Source: Shewanella oneidensis MR-1 (GTDB lineage: Bacteria; Pseudomonadota; Gammaproteobacteria; Enterobacterales; Shewanellaceae). From it: DNA of 64,000 bases. This document shows, piece by piece, positions 50,043 through 56,777 of the stretch. The DNA lies in contig NC_004347.2 of assembly GCF_000146165.2 (NCBI RefSeq), positions 434,001-498,000 on the forward strand, in the 5' to 3' direction. Numbering within the stretch: the first letter of the stretch is position 1; each line of letters begins with the position of its first letter. A model generated the notes under the pieces. It made no database searches. It saw nothing but the letters and a program-made list of their open reading frames with translations, and was not told where the DNA came from. The position numbers and the translations under genes were made by a program.

Positions 50043-50359
50043 AGTTAACTCCATGTACTTTCAGTGGTTGTTCATCAGGCTAATCATGTAAGCCATTTGC
50101 GTAAAACCCGTTCCATGATGTCCTGATTAAAGCGAAACGTTTAAACTCGAATTACACCATTTTTAAATCACAACTATTTAAAACGATTGGTAATTTATTT
50201 GAATTTGTTTGCCTCTCTGAGCTGTACTCGCAAAATAATCTTATCACCTAAATCCTAAGGAAGATCCACTCGCTGCTTAGAATAATTCACGCTAACGCTA
50301 GTGCGAATCTGTATATAAAATATGCGAATCAGGACACGGTATTTACAAATTTCATCAAT
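50043..50359. other. Intergenic, nothing recognised
   Basis: 317 bases between the small basic gene and the HerA-like gene. It should contain the small gene's promoter on the minus strand. No repeat, RNA gene or further ORF supported. Confidence 0.4.
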
Positions 50360-51841
50360 TTACCTACGGGTCGATTTTCCGAGTATACCGCCGAGTAAAC
50401 CGCGTAAAATTTGTTTCCCGAGTTGATTACCAACGGTTCTTGCTGCTTGTTTGGACAAGGTTTCGGCCAACCCTTGACGGCGTTTATTGCCAAAAATCAG
50501 TTCACTCAACCATCCTTGTTCAGCCTCATTCGCGGCTGGCTGTGCAGTATTGACGCCATTCGTTTCGTCGGTATGTCGTTGATTCAGTCGCTCATAGGCA
50601 GATTCGCGATTGATTAAGGTATCGTATTTGCCGCCTATCGGGCTCAGGGCGCGGATAGCGGTTAACTCCTCGGGATTGGCTGGCCCCATACGGCAGCGTG
50701 GTGGTGCTATCAAGGTGCGCTCAACCATAGTTGGCACACCTTTCTCGGCAAGGGTTGACACTAAGGCTTCGCCCACGGCAAGTTGTGAAATTACCTCGCT
50801 GACCACCAATTTAGGATTCGATACAAAGGTTTCGGCTGCGGTTTTAACGGCTTTTTGATCCCTTGGGGTATACGCCCTGAGGGCATGCTGAATGCGATTG
50901 CCGAGCTGACCGAGAATTTCATTGGGAATGTCGTCGGGAAATTGCGAGCAGAAATATACCCCGACGCCCTTGGAGCGGATAAGCCGCATAATTTGCTCTA
51001 TGCGTTTAAGCAAACTTGCTGGGCAACCTTCAAACAATAAGTGTGCCTCATCAATAAAGAAGACTAATTTAGGTTTATCGAGATCGCCGACTTCGGGTAA
51101 ATTTTCAAAGAGTTCTGATAGCAGCCAGAGTAAGAAGCTGGAATAGAGGTTAGGGGTGAGGATTAGTTTATTGGCGGCTAACAGGTTGATAATGCCGCGC
51201 CCTTGCAAGTTAGTGCGCATCAAGTCTTCGAGTTGCAATGCTGGCTCGCCGAAAAAGTCTTTGCCGCCATCGCGTTCTAAACCAAGCACTGAGCGTTGAA
51301 TAGCAGCGAGGGATTGGGCGCTAATTAACCCATATTTGGCGGAGATGTCTTTACGCTCATCGGCCACTAAGTTCAGCATCGCGCGCAGATCGTCAAGGTC
51401 GAGTAACAATAAACCTTGGTCGTCAGCCAGTTGAAACACTATGTCTAAAATGCTGCTTTGGGTGTCGTTGAGCTCAAGGATGCGCCCAAGCAAGGTGGGG
51501 CCCATTTCACTTACTGTGGTGCGTAGCGGATGTCCTTGAATCCCTGCTAAGTCCCAGAACACGACGGGATTTGCCTCGGTTTGATAACCCTCAACCCCGA
51601 TTTCAGCCGCCCGCTGTAATAGCTTATCGTTTGGTGTACCCGCCACGCCAAGCCCTGAAATATCGCCTTTAATATCGGTGATAAAAACTGGCACCCCTTG
51701 GCGCGAGAAACCCTCTGCTAGGCTCATCAGCGAAACGGTTTTGCCTGTACCTGTAGCGCCCGCAATGAGCCCGTGGCGGTTGGCATATTTAAGATTTAAG
51801 TGAACCTGTTGCTCACCTTTATCTAAGAGTAGAGTATTCAA
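50360..51841 (-). CDS. HerA-like ATPase, DUF853 (YjgR-like)
   Basis: 493-residue cytosolic P-loop ATPase. Walker A GATGTGKT at 28-35, Walker B LVFFIDEAHLLFEG near 265-278, arginine-rich RIEQIMRLIRSKGVGVYF, sensor-like FCSQFPDDIP. HerA/FtsK superfamily, DUF853 type, same length as E. coli YjgR. Molecular role not established. C-terminal tail is Gly/Lys-rich (LGKQILRGLLGGILGKSTRR). No nuclease partner next to it, so it does not look like a defence module. Confidence 0.9.
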   Translation of the reverse strand: MNTLLLDKGEQQVHLNLKYANRHGLIAGATGTGKTVSLMSLAEGFSRQGVPVFITDIKGDISGLGVAGTPNDKLLQRAAEIGVEGYQTEANPVVFWDLAGIQGHPLRTTVSEMGPTLLGRILELNDTQSSILDIVFQLADDQGLLLLDLDDLRAMLNLVADERKDISAKYGLISAQSLAAIQRSVLGLERDGGKDFFGEPALQLEDLMRTNLQGRGIINLLAANKLILTPNLYSSFLLWLLSELFENLPEVGDLDKPKLVFFIDEAHLLFEGCPASLLKRIEQIMRLIRSKGVGVYFCSQFPDDIPNEILGQLGNRIQHALRAYTPRDQKAVKTAAETFVSNPKLVVSEVISQLAVGEALVSTLAEKGVPTMVERTLIAPPRCRMGPANPEELTAIRALSPIGGKYDTLINRESAYERLNQRHTDETNGVNTAQPAANEAEQGWLSELIFGNKRRQGLAETLSKQAARTVGNQLGKQILRGLLGGILGKSTRR

Positions 51842-51977
51842 GCGCAGTCCTTGTCTTAATTAACACCCCAAGGTGAACCAAGGGGGAGTTGGTCATGGGC
51901 GGATAAAAAAACATCATCCAGTGTTTGCCTTTAGCCAATTTCTGTCAATGTCGATGAGCACATAATTGATACAGGTT

Positions 51978-52245
51978 TAGGGCGTGTTGACGTTTCGAGA
52001 TTAAATTTTGTTCGTTCTGGCAAGTTCGTGCTCGCGAAACGAGGAATGATGTGTAGTTATTCTACTCAAATGACGAGTGACAAAGAGCAAGGGCTTGCCA
52101 GACGAACCCTTCGGGCAGCATTTGGCTGGCTTTTCTGCCGCGTTATCGTCCGTTTATGTAGAATAACTACACAGCACGGACTTTGCCTTGCATAAAAGCC
52201 AGCCAAATTGCTGCAAAAATAACCCTGAAACGTCAACACGCCCTA
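51978..52245. mobile_element. MITE family B, complete copy
   Basis: 268-base non-coding element with terminal inverted repeats TAGGGCGTGTTGACGTTTC. Inside are further perfect inverted pairs: GTGTAGTTATTCTAC at 52051-52065 with 52158-52172 (15 bases), and TTTGGCTGGCTTTT at 52121-52134 with 52194-52207 (14 bases). The whole element can fold on itself. It fills most of the gap upstream of the lipoprotein gene; a solo end lies at 49789. No transposase. Confidence 0.85.
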
Positions 52246-52311
52246 GTAAAGCTTGCCAGTGTTAGCTTGGCTAAGTGTAGTCATTTTGTTGCATTTATTG
52301 AGGCGCCTAAG

Positions 52312-52545
52312 ATGAAAACCCCATTGATTATGTTAGTCTTGTCGACATTATTATTGACCTCTGGCTGTGCTGAGTTAGCCTGTTCCGCTCGGACGGATGT
52401 CGACCCCTATGAGCCAATGCTAGATAAGCAGCGCTGCGTGGCGGAGGCGGATAAGCAGTTAGCGGCCTATGAAAAGGCCAAAAAGGCTGAAGAGGAACAA
52501 CAGCTTAAAGAAGCTGTGGATCGGGCGATCAAACAACGTCAATAG
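52312..52545 (+). CDS. Small lipoprotein
   Basis: 77 residues: lipoprotein signal MKTPLIMLVLSTLLLTSGC (Cys19 lipidated), then a short mature region with two more Cys and a charged helical tail (AYEKAKKAEEEQQLKEAVDRA). Function unknown. ATG at 52312 has GAGG 11 bases upstream; the longer reading frame from 52183 would start within the MITE and is rejected. 12 bases before the next gene, likely cotranscribed. Confidence 0.75.
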   Translation: MKTPLIMLVLSTLLLTSGCAELACSARTDVDPYEPMLDKQRCVAEADKQLAAYEKAKKAEEEQQLKEAVDRAIKQRQ

Positions 52546-52557
52546 AAAAGGATTGAT

Positions 52558-52983
52558 ATGAAGGGAGCGGGTGGAACACAGGGCGGTATTGGCCAGTTTT
52601 TTATCGGGCTGGGTATGATGTGTGCGGGATTTTATCTATTATTCAATGCGATACAGCTAAGTTCCAGCTTTGGGCTAGGTTACGGCCTCTACCGCATGAA
52701 TGCCTTTGGACAGGGATTTTCGATCACTACAGGCATGGTAATGCTGCCGTTTATCATCGGGATAGTGATGGTGTTTTTTGATGGCAAGACTAAGCTAGGT
52801 TGGCTACTCACCTTAGGCGCGTTAGTCGCCTTAATTGCCGGCGTCATTAGCTCGATTCAGTTTCACTTTAAAGCCATGTCGGCCTTCGATTTGATCGTGA
52901 TTTTAGTGTTGGCCTTCGGTGGACTAGGCTTGTTTTTGCGTTCGTTAAAAGAGGCGCCCACTGAGCAGAATGATCCCAAATAA
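52558..52983 (+). CDS. Hypothetical four-helix membrane protein
   Basis: 141 residues with helices near 10-30, 56-72, 80-98 and 106-126, and a Gly-rich start (MKGAGGTQGGIGQF). No recognised family. AAAGGA 7 bases before ATG. Probably in an operon with the preceding lipoprotein gene and perhaps the following metallopeptidase (47-base gap). Confidence 0.7.
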   Translation: MKGAGGTQGGIGQFFIGLGMMCAGFYLLFNAIQLSSSFGLGYGLYRMNAFGQGFSITTGMVMLPFIIGIVMVFFDGKTKLGWLLTLGALVALIAGVISSIQFHFKAMSAFDLIVILVLAFGGLGLFLRSLKEAPTEQNDPK

Positions 52984-53030
52984 CGGCTAAACTGAAATGT
53001 CTATTGCATACCCATAGCCGAGGAAATCCA

Positions 53031-53909
53031 ATGCGTTGGCGTGACAGTGACCGCAGCTCCAATATCGAAGACAGACGGGACCAACAGATGGCCTCGGCGG
53101 GGGTGCCCAGTGCGCTCTTGCTTAGGTTATTGCCTTTTCTGCTGCAAACTAAAATCGGCCGAGTGATATTGCTACTAGGCGGGCTATATTTTGCGTTTCA
53201 ATACTTTACTGGCGGATTATCCCTCGAGCCGAGTAATCAAGCGGGGTTTAGTCAGTCACAGTCGGCCAGCAATACCGCTGCTCAAGATGAAAATGCCCAG
53301 TTTGTGGCGGCGATTCTTGGCACGACGGAGACCGTTTGGAATCAATTACTGCAAGGGCAATACGTCGAACCTAAGCTAGTGCTTTATCGCAATATGACCT
53401 CAACCGGATGCGGTATGGGGCAGGCGCAATCGGGGCCTTTCTATTGCCCCGCTGACGGCAAAGTGTATATCGACTTGAGTTTTCTCGAAGAGCTGAAAAA
53501 GCTTGGGGCGTCGGGGGATTTCGCCTTCGCATATGTTATCGCCCACGAGGTGGGTCACCATGTGCAGAACTTACTCGGCACCAGCACTAAAGTGCGTCAG
53601 GCGCAGCAAGCCGCTGGCAAGGCGCAGGCCAATCAACTGAGTGTCGCCCTTGAATTGCAAGCCGATTGTTATGCTGGCGTGTGGGGTCATTATGTCGATA
53701 GACAGCTCAATTTGCTTGAGCCTGGCGATGTAGAAGAAGGCATTGCCGCCGCCAGTGCAGTGGGGGATGATCGCCTGCAAAAAATGGCGGGTCGCGCCGT
53801 GCAACCTGAAGCCTTTACCCATGGTAGTTCGGCGGACAGGGTGAAATGGTTTAATATCGGCTTTGCCTCCGGCAAACCTGCCAGCTGCAATACTTTTAAT
53901 GGCAAATAG
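53031..53909 (+). CDS. YpfJ-like neutral zinc metallopeptidase
   Basis: 292-residue inner-membrane-anchored protein of the neutral zinc metallopeptidase (YpfJ/KPN_02809) family. MRWRDSDRSSNIEDRRD start typical of the family, one membrane helix about 47-67, then an exported domain with FYCPADGKVYIDLSFL, zinc motif HEVGHH and the third-ligand region ELQADCYAGVWGH. Biological substrate unknown. ATG at 53031 is chosen with GAGGAAATCCA upstream. Confidence 0.9.
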   Translation: MRWRDSDRSSNIEDRRDQQMASAGVPSALLLRLLPFLLQTKIGRVILLLGGLYFAFQYFTGGLSLEPSNQAGFSQSQSASNTAAQDENAQFVAAILGTTETVWNQLLQGQYVEPKLVLYRNMTSTGCGMGQAQSGPFYCPADGKVYIDLSFLEELKKLGASGDFAFAYVIAHEVGHHVQNLLGTSTKVRQAQQAAGKAQANQLSVALELQADCYAGVWGHYVDRQLNLLEPGDVEEGIAAASAVGDDRLQKMAGRAVQPEAFTHGSSADRVKWFNIGFASGKPASCNTFNGK

Positions 53910-53943
53910 CGAGCTGGTAATCGCGCCAACGTAGGATGGGTAG

Positions 53944-54351
53944 ATGGCATTTGAAGATAGGTTTCGGCTCAGTAGTCATGCAGTTATCACCAATGAGTTA
54001 GGGCAAGTGCTGCTGCTCAAAGCGAACTATGGCAATTTTGCTTGGGGTTTACCCGGTGGCGCCTTAGAACCAGGAGAGACCATTCACGAAGCGCTGCTGC
54101 GCGAATGCCAAGAGGAATTGGGGCTTGAGGTTAACATCCACTACCTAAGCGGCGTGTATTATCACAGTGCCTATCAATCCCAAGCCTTTATCTTTCGTTG
54201 TGAGTTTGCTGCTGCCGATGCGATGATTCGCTTGAGTCATGAGCACTCAGAGTTTGCCTTTCATGATATCGACACGCTTAGTGCGGTTCAGCAGCAAAGA
54301 ATCAAAGATTGCCTTAATTTCAATGGTGTTGTCGTAAGTGCAAAGTTTTAA
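53944..54351 (+). CDS. Nudix hydrolase
   Basis: 135-residue cytosolic pyrophosphatase. The Nudix box is complete: GGALEPGETIHEALLRECQEE followed by LGLEV (G-x5-E-x7-RExxEE-xG). Substrate not predictable. The last conserved core gene before the accessory insert. Weak SD (TAGGATGGGTAG). Confidence 0.9.
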   Translation: MAFEDRFRLSSHAVITNELGQVLLLKANYGNFAWGLPGGALEPGETIHEALLRECQEELGLEVNIHYLSGVYYHSAYQSQAFIFRCEFAAADAMIRLSHEHSEFAFHDIDTLSAVQQQRIKDCLNFNGVVVSAKF

Positions 54352-54406
54352 GGTTTTGCCAGTAAGATTGGGCAGTTGCTTGGTTTGATTGCTTTTGAAA
54401 GCAAAC

Positions 54407-54774
54407 TCAAAGTCGTGGGGTTTCACCCCCTGATTTTTAATCAAGAGTCGACCAAGGAGGACTGCTCGTCCTATCCTCCTTGCCTATTGTTTTCACATTA
54501 GCTAAGACGCCCCTAACGGAGTTGAAAGCTCCTTGGGCATTAAGCGTTCTAATGCTATCGCGTCAGACGCTCGTCCTTGATTCGACTGACGCTATCTCGA
54601 CATCTGATAGGCAGGATGCCTGAATGTCGTGAAGTGTATGGATGCACGTGAGCGACCATGCCTCGCTCACGCAAAGAACGCAAATGCCCTGCGGCAACTC
54701 CGAGGGGATGGTGTATTTCTTTGATTGTTGAGTTGTCTATTGGTCACTTAAAGCATTAAAGAGTGGTGGACGTC
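54407..54774. repeat. Long intergenic direct repeat, copy 1
   Basis: Starts with 'tcaaagtcgtgggg'. Shares with copy 2 (430 bases further on) the blocks 'gaccaaggaggactgctcgt', 'cattaagcgttctaatgcta' and 'gccctgcggcaactccgagg', and the ending 'ggtcacttaaagcat'. It contains a stretch of about 70 bases (54599-54670) with GGA-loop hairpins that copy 2 lacks. Stops break all frames; non-coding. Confidence 0.8.
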
Positions 54775-54836
54775 CTGTTTCTGCTTGTTGGAGGGCGCAG
54801 CCCAAACCCTGTTTGATTTCTTTAATAAAATCAAAG

Positions 54837-55126
54837 TCAAAGTCGTGGGGCTTCACCCCACACCCGACCAAGGAGGACTGCTCGTCCTATCCTCCTTGGA
54901 TGCTCCAAGACGCCCCTTACGGAGTTGAAAGCCCCTTGTGCATTAAGCGTTCTAATGCTACCGCGTCAGACGCTCGTCCCTGATTCGACTGACGCTATCT
55001 CGGCATCCATGCCTCGATTACGCAAAGAACGCAAATGCCCTGCGGCAACTCCGAGGGGATGGCGTATTCCTGTGATTGTTGAGTTGTCTGTTGGTCACTT
55101 AAAGCATCAAAGAGTTGTGGATGTTC
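54837..55126. repeat. Long intergenic direct repeat, copy 2
   Basis: Diverged copy of 54407-54774, about 290 bases. In place of the hairpin insert it has only 'cggcatccatgcctcgatta'. An ORF of 127 codons runs from here into unique DNA, but it translates repeat DNA and has no family resemblance. 55127-55330 is AT-rich with no feature recognised. Confidence 0.8.
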
Positions 55127-55370
55127 TGCCTCTTGTACTGTATGTAATCACAGTACTTAAAGCATTTACACTCTGTCACAGATATCAAAATATCTTTTGT
55201 TATCTGTTTGTAATTTGGTATTTCTCATGTAGAGTGGATAATAAGGTACAAGGTTTTTTGACAGAAGCGTGTCTAAATCGCTTGTATTTTATTCAGGGAA
55301 ATGGATAATGTCGCGGCCTTAGAAGTTGGTCTGTTTACGCTACGTAACAGGCCTTTTGTGTCTAAGCTGC

Positions 55371-55376
55371 TATAAT
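55371..55376 (+). promoter_or_regulatory. Extended -10 promoter of the toxin operon
   Basis: TATAAT preceded by TGC (extended -10), 18 bases before the ATG at 55395. A start site about 7 bases on would leave a leader of only about 12 nt that begins within the SD (CGGAG). -35 not clear. Confidence 0.55.
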
Positions 55377-55394
55377 AAATACGGAGTAATTATT

Positions 55395-55943
55395 ATGAAG
55401 GGGGGATCTGCTATGCTAATCGCCACCATCATGTCAGCCTTTGCTTCAACTCCTACTGTTGAAGCTAGCATGCTTGCATCAAAGCAACACACCGTTTGTA
55501 ATCGCCATTGTGAGGACGTGACTAGCGCAACTTCTGTGCTGAGCTCCATAGAAAGTCGCAGGGAAGAGCTTGCGTGTATCCTTAAAAGTTTCAGAGAACA
55601 TTATTACAATCTTTGTAATGATATTGAAACCGTTGACCACAGTCAGTATGAACAACTAAAAAATCTTGAACTATTCTCACGTGGAATGAGTGAGTTTATG
55701 AAGGGAGTTTTAGTGAATGAAGCTGATTCTATCAAAGAAGAACATGGTGATGAAGTGTATGAATCATTCAGACATTTAGTTGCCATACATGGTCAGGTGC
55801 GTAAAAACATCAGTAATATTGTTGCCTTTTATAAAGATAAAATGGGTGAAGTAGAAACTATTAATAATTCTGCTTTTGAACCAACTGAAAAGTTTATTAC
55901 TGCCGCTTATCAAGTTAGCGAAAACTTGTACCCAACACATTAA
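55395..55943 (+). CDS. Unrecognised 182-residue protein, candidate antitoxin
   Basis: Directly upstream (21 bases) of a YafO-family toxin gene and so in the place where the antitoxin is expected. It lacks any resemblance to YafN/PhD-YefM antitoxins (about 80-100 residues). An N-terminal hydrophobic stretch (MLIATIMSAFA at 7-17) is followed by a Cys-containing segment (VCNRHCEDV) and mostly helical, acidic sequence (SSIESRREELACILKSFREHY, EFMKGVLVNEADSIKEEHGDEV). ATG at 55395 has GGAG 8 bases upstream; a frame from 55326 lacks an SD. Coding sequence is clearly AT-richer than the flanking core genes, suggesting transfer. Confidence 0.7.
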   Translation: MKGGSAMLIATIMSAFASTPTVEASMLASKQHTVCNRHCEDVTSATSVLSSIESRREELACILKSFREHYYNLCNDIETVDHSQYEQLKNLELFSRGMSEFMKGVLVNEADSIKEEHGDEVYESFRHLVAIHGQVRKNISNIVAFYKDKMGEVETINNSAFEPTEKFITAAYQVSENLYPTH

Positions 55944-55964
55944 CACTATTCATAGGGACGTGTA

Positions 55965-56372
55965 GTGGCAGCAACAGTAACATTTGAAGACAATTTAGAA
56001 AACCAGCTTGCAGCCAAGGGGTTCAAGCTGACTCAACTAAAGGAAGATCTAGAGCTTTACTTTAATTCAGAAAAGACTAAACGCGTTGCTTATCTTGGAA
56101 AAGATGCACCATACCGTGATCCTAGTCATGTTCAAGATTCTGAAATACACCATATTCATATATTTGTTAAGGGTATTTCTTGTCCAGACACTTGGAATGC
56201 AGCAAAGACAAGTAATTCTTATATTGTTTATACATTCGGTTATTTTGATGAAGATGCAATACGTGTAATAGATTTCCTTAGTGAAAAAGCACATGAACGA
56301 AGTCGTGCAAATAATTATAGTCTGATTATCAAATATAAAGTTGTCGCTGATAACTTCAGAACAAAATTTTAA
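55965..56372 (+). CDS. YafO-family type II toxin
   Basis: 135 residues, GTG start with GGGAC before it. Compared from memory with E. coli YafO: LGKDAPYRD aligns with FGRDALYDD, EIHHIHIF with RVAHIHLA, YIVYTFGYFDEDAIRVIDFL with HLVYCQGAFDEQAWLLIAIL, and the end KVVADNFRTKF with GKMAEAFRMRF. YafO is a ribosome-dependent mRNA interferase, so growth arrest by mRNA cleavage is expected. AT-rich, followed by a short terminator. Family assignment good; activity inferred. Confidence 0.82.
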   Translation: MAATVTFEDNLENQLAAKGFKLTQLKEDLELYFNSEKTKRVAYLGKDAPYRDPSHVQDSEIHHIHIFVKGISCPDTWNAAKTSNSYIVYTFGYFDEDAIRVIDFLSEKAHERSRANNYSLIIKYKVVADNFRTKF

Positions 56373-56374
56373 AT

Positions 56375-56396
56375 CCGCACTTTGCGGGTTTTGTTT
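56375..56396 (+). terminator. Terminator after the toxin gene
   Basis: CCGCA ctt TGCGG GTTTTGTTT: short stem with a T-rich tail, 3 bases after the stop. Confidence 0.65.
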
Positions 56397-56525
56397 ATAT
56401 AATCCTGCCAATTAAAAATTGTTCCATCATGAATATAAGCCGCTCAAAATAACGAGCCATCCATCATTAAATTTACACGGTGCATGCTTGTAAGAAAGGG
56501 TTCGGATGACTGTAGGGGATTGCAA

Positions 56526-56627
56526 GATTAAGCGCTGTCATGGAAGTGACCGTTGACGGCATGGATGCCGTCGTCGAGCACACAGGGATGTGCTTGCTGC
56601 GAGTCACTGGAATGACAGTGCTTAATC
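56526..56627. repeat. 102-base nested hairpin with four GGA motifs
   Basis: Outer stem GATTAAGC-G-CTGTCAT with ATGACAG-T-GCTTAATC (one G-T), then a symmetric GGA/GGA internal loop, an AGTGAC/GTCACT stem, and two inner hairpins: GACGGCA-TGGA-TGCCGTC (56555-56572) and AGCACA-CAGGGA-TGTGCT (56577-56594). The second loop reads ACAGGGATGT, the core of the CsrA consensus. I know similar repeats as common in Shewanella; function unknown. The remainder of the 405-base gap before uvrD has no gene; a TATAAT at 56746-56751 may serve uvrD. Confidence 0.85.
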
Positions 56628-56777
56628 AATGTAGTCATTACGACATAAGCGCAAACCAAGGTACGGCAACTTGTCATTCACCTTATGGCTATAGTCTCGA
56701 GCCTCTTGTCTTGTGGATCAGGCGCGCAGGTGGGATTTCTTCTGTTATAATGCTCCCTCGATTTTTTGGAGGCGAGA

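Noticed and set aside
50360..51841. HerA-like ATPase as part of a defence system
   Set aside because: No NurA, nuclease or Sir2-type partner nearby; length and motifs fit the housekeeping-type DUF853/YjgR proteins.
54925..55308. 127-codon ORF
   Set aside because: First half is repeat copy 2; the product has no domain features, and copy 1 does not keep the frame open.
56067..56411. 114-codon ORF opposite the toxin gene, considered as an antisense antitoxin gene
   Set aside because: No SD or promoter, product is Ile/Cys-rich shadow of the toxin codons.
56700..56777. LexA box upstream of uvrD
   Set aside because: Expected from E. coli, but no CTG-N10-CAG element was found near the TATAAT.
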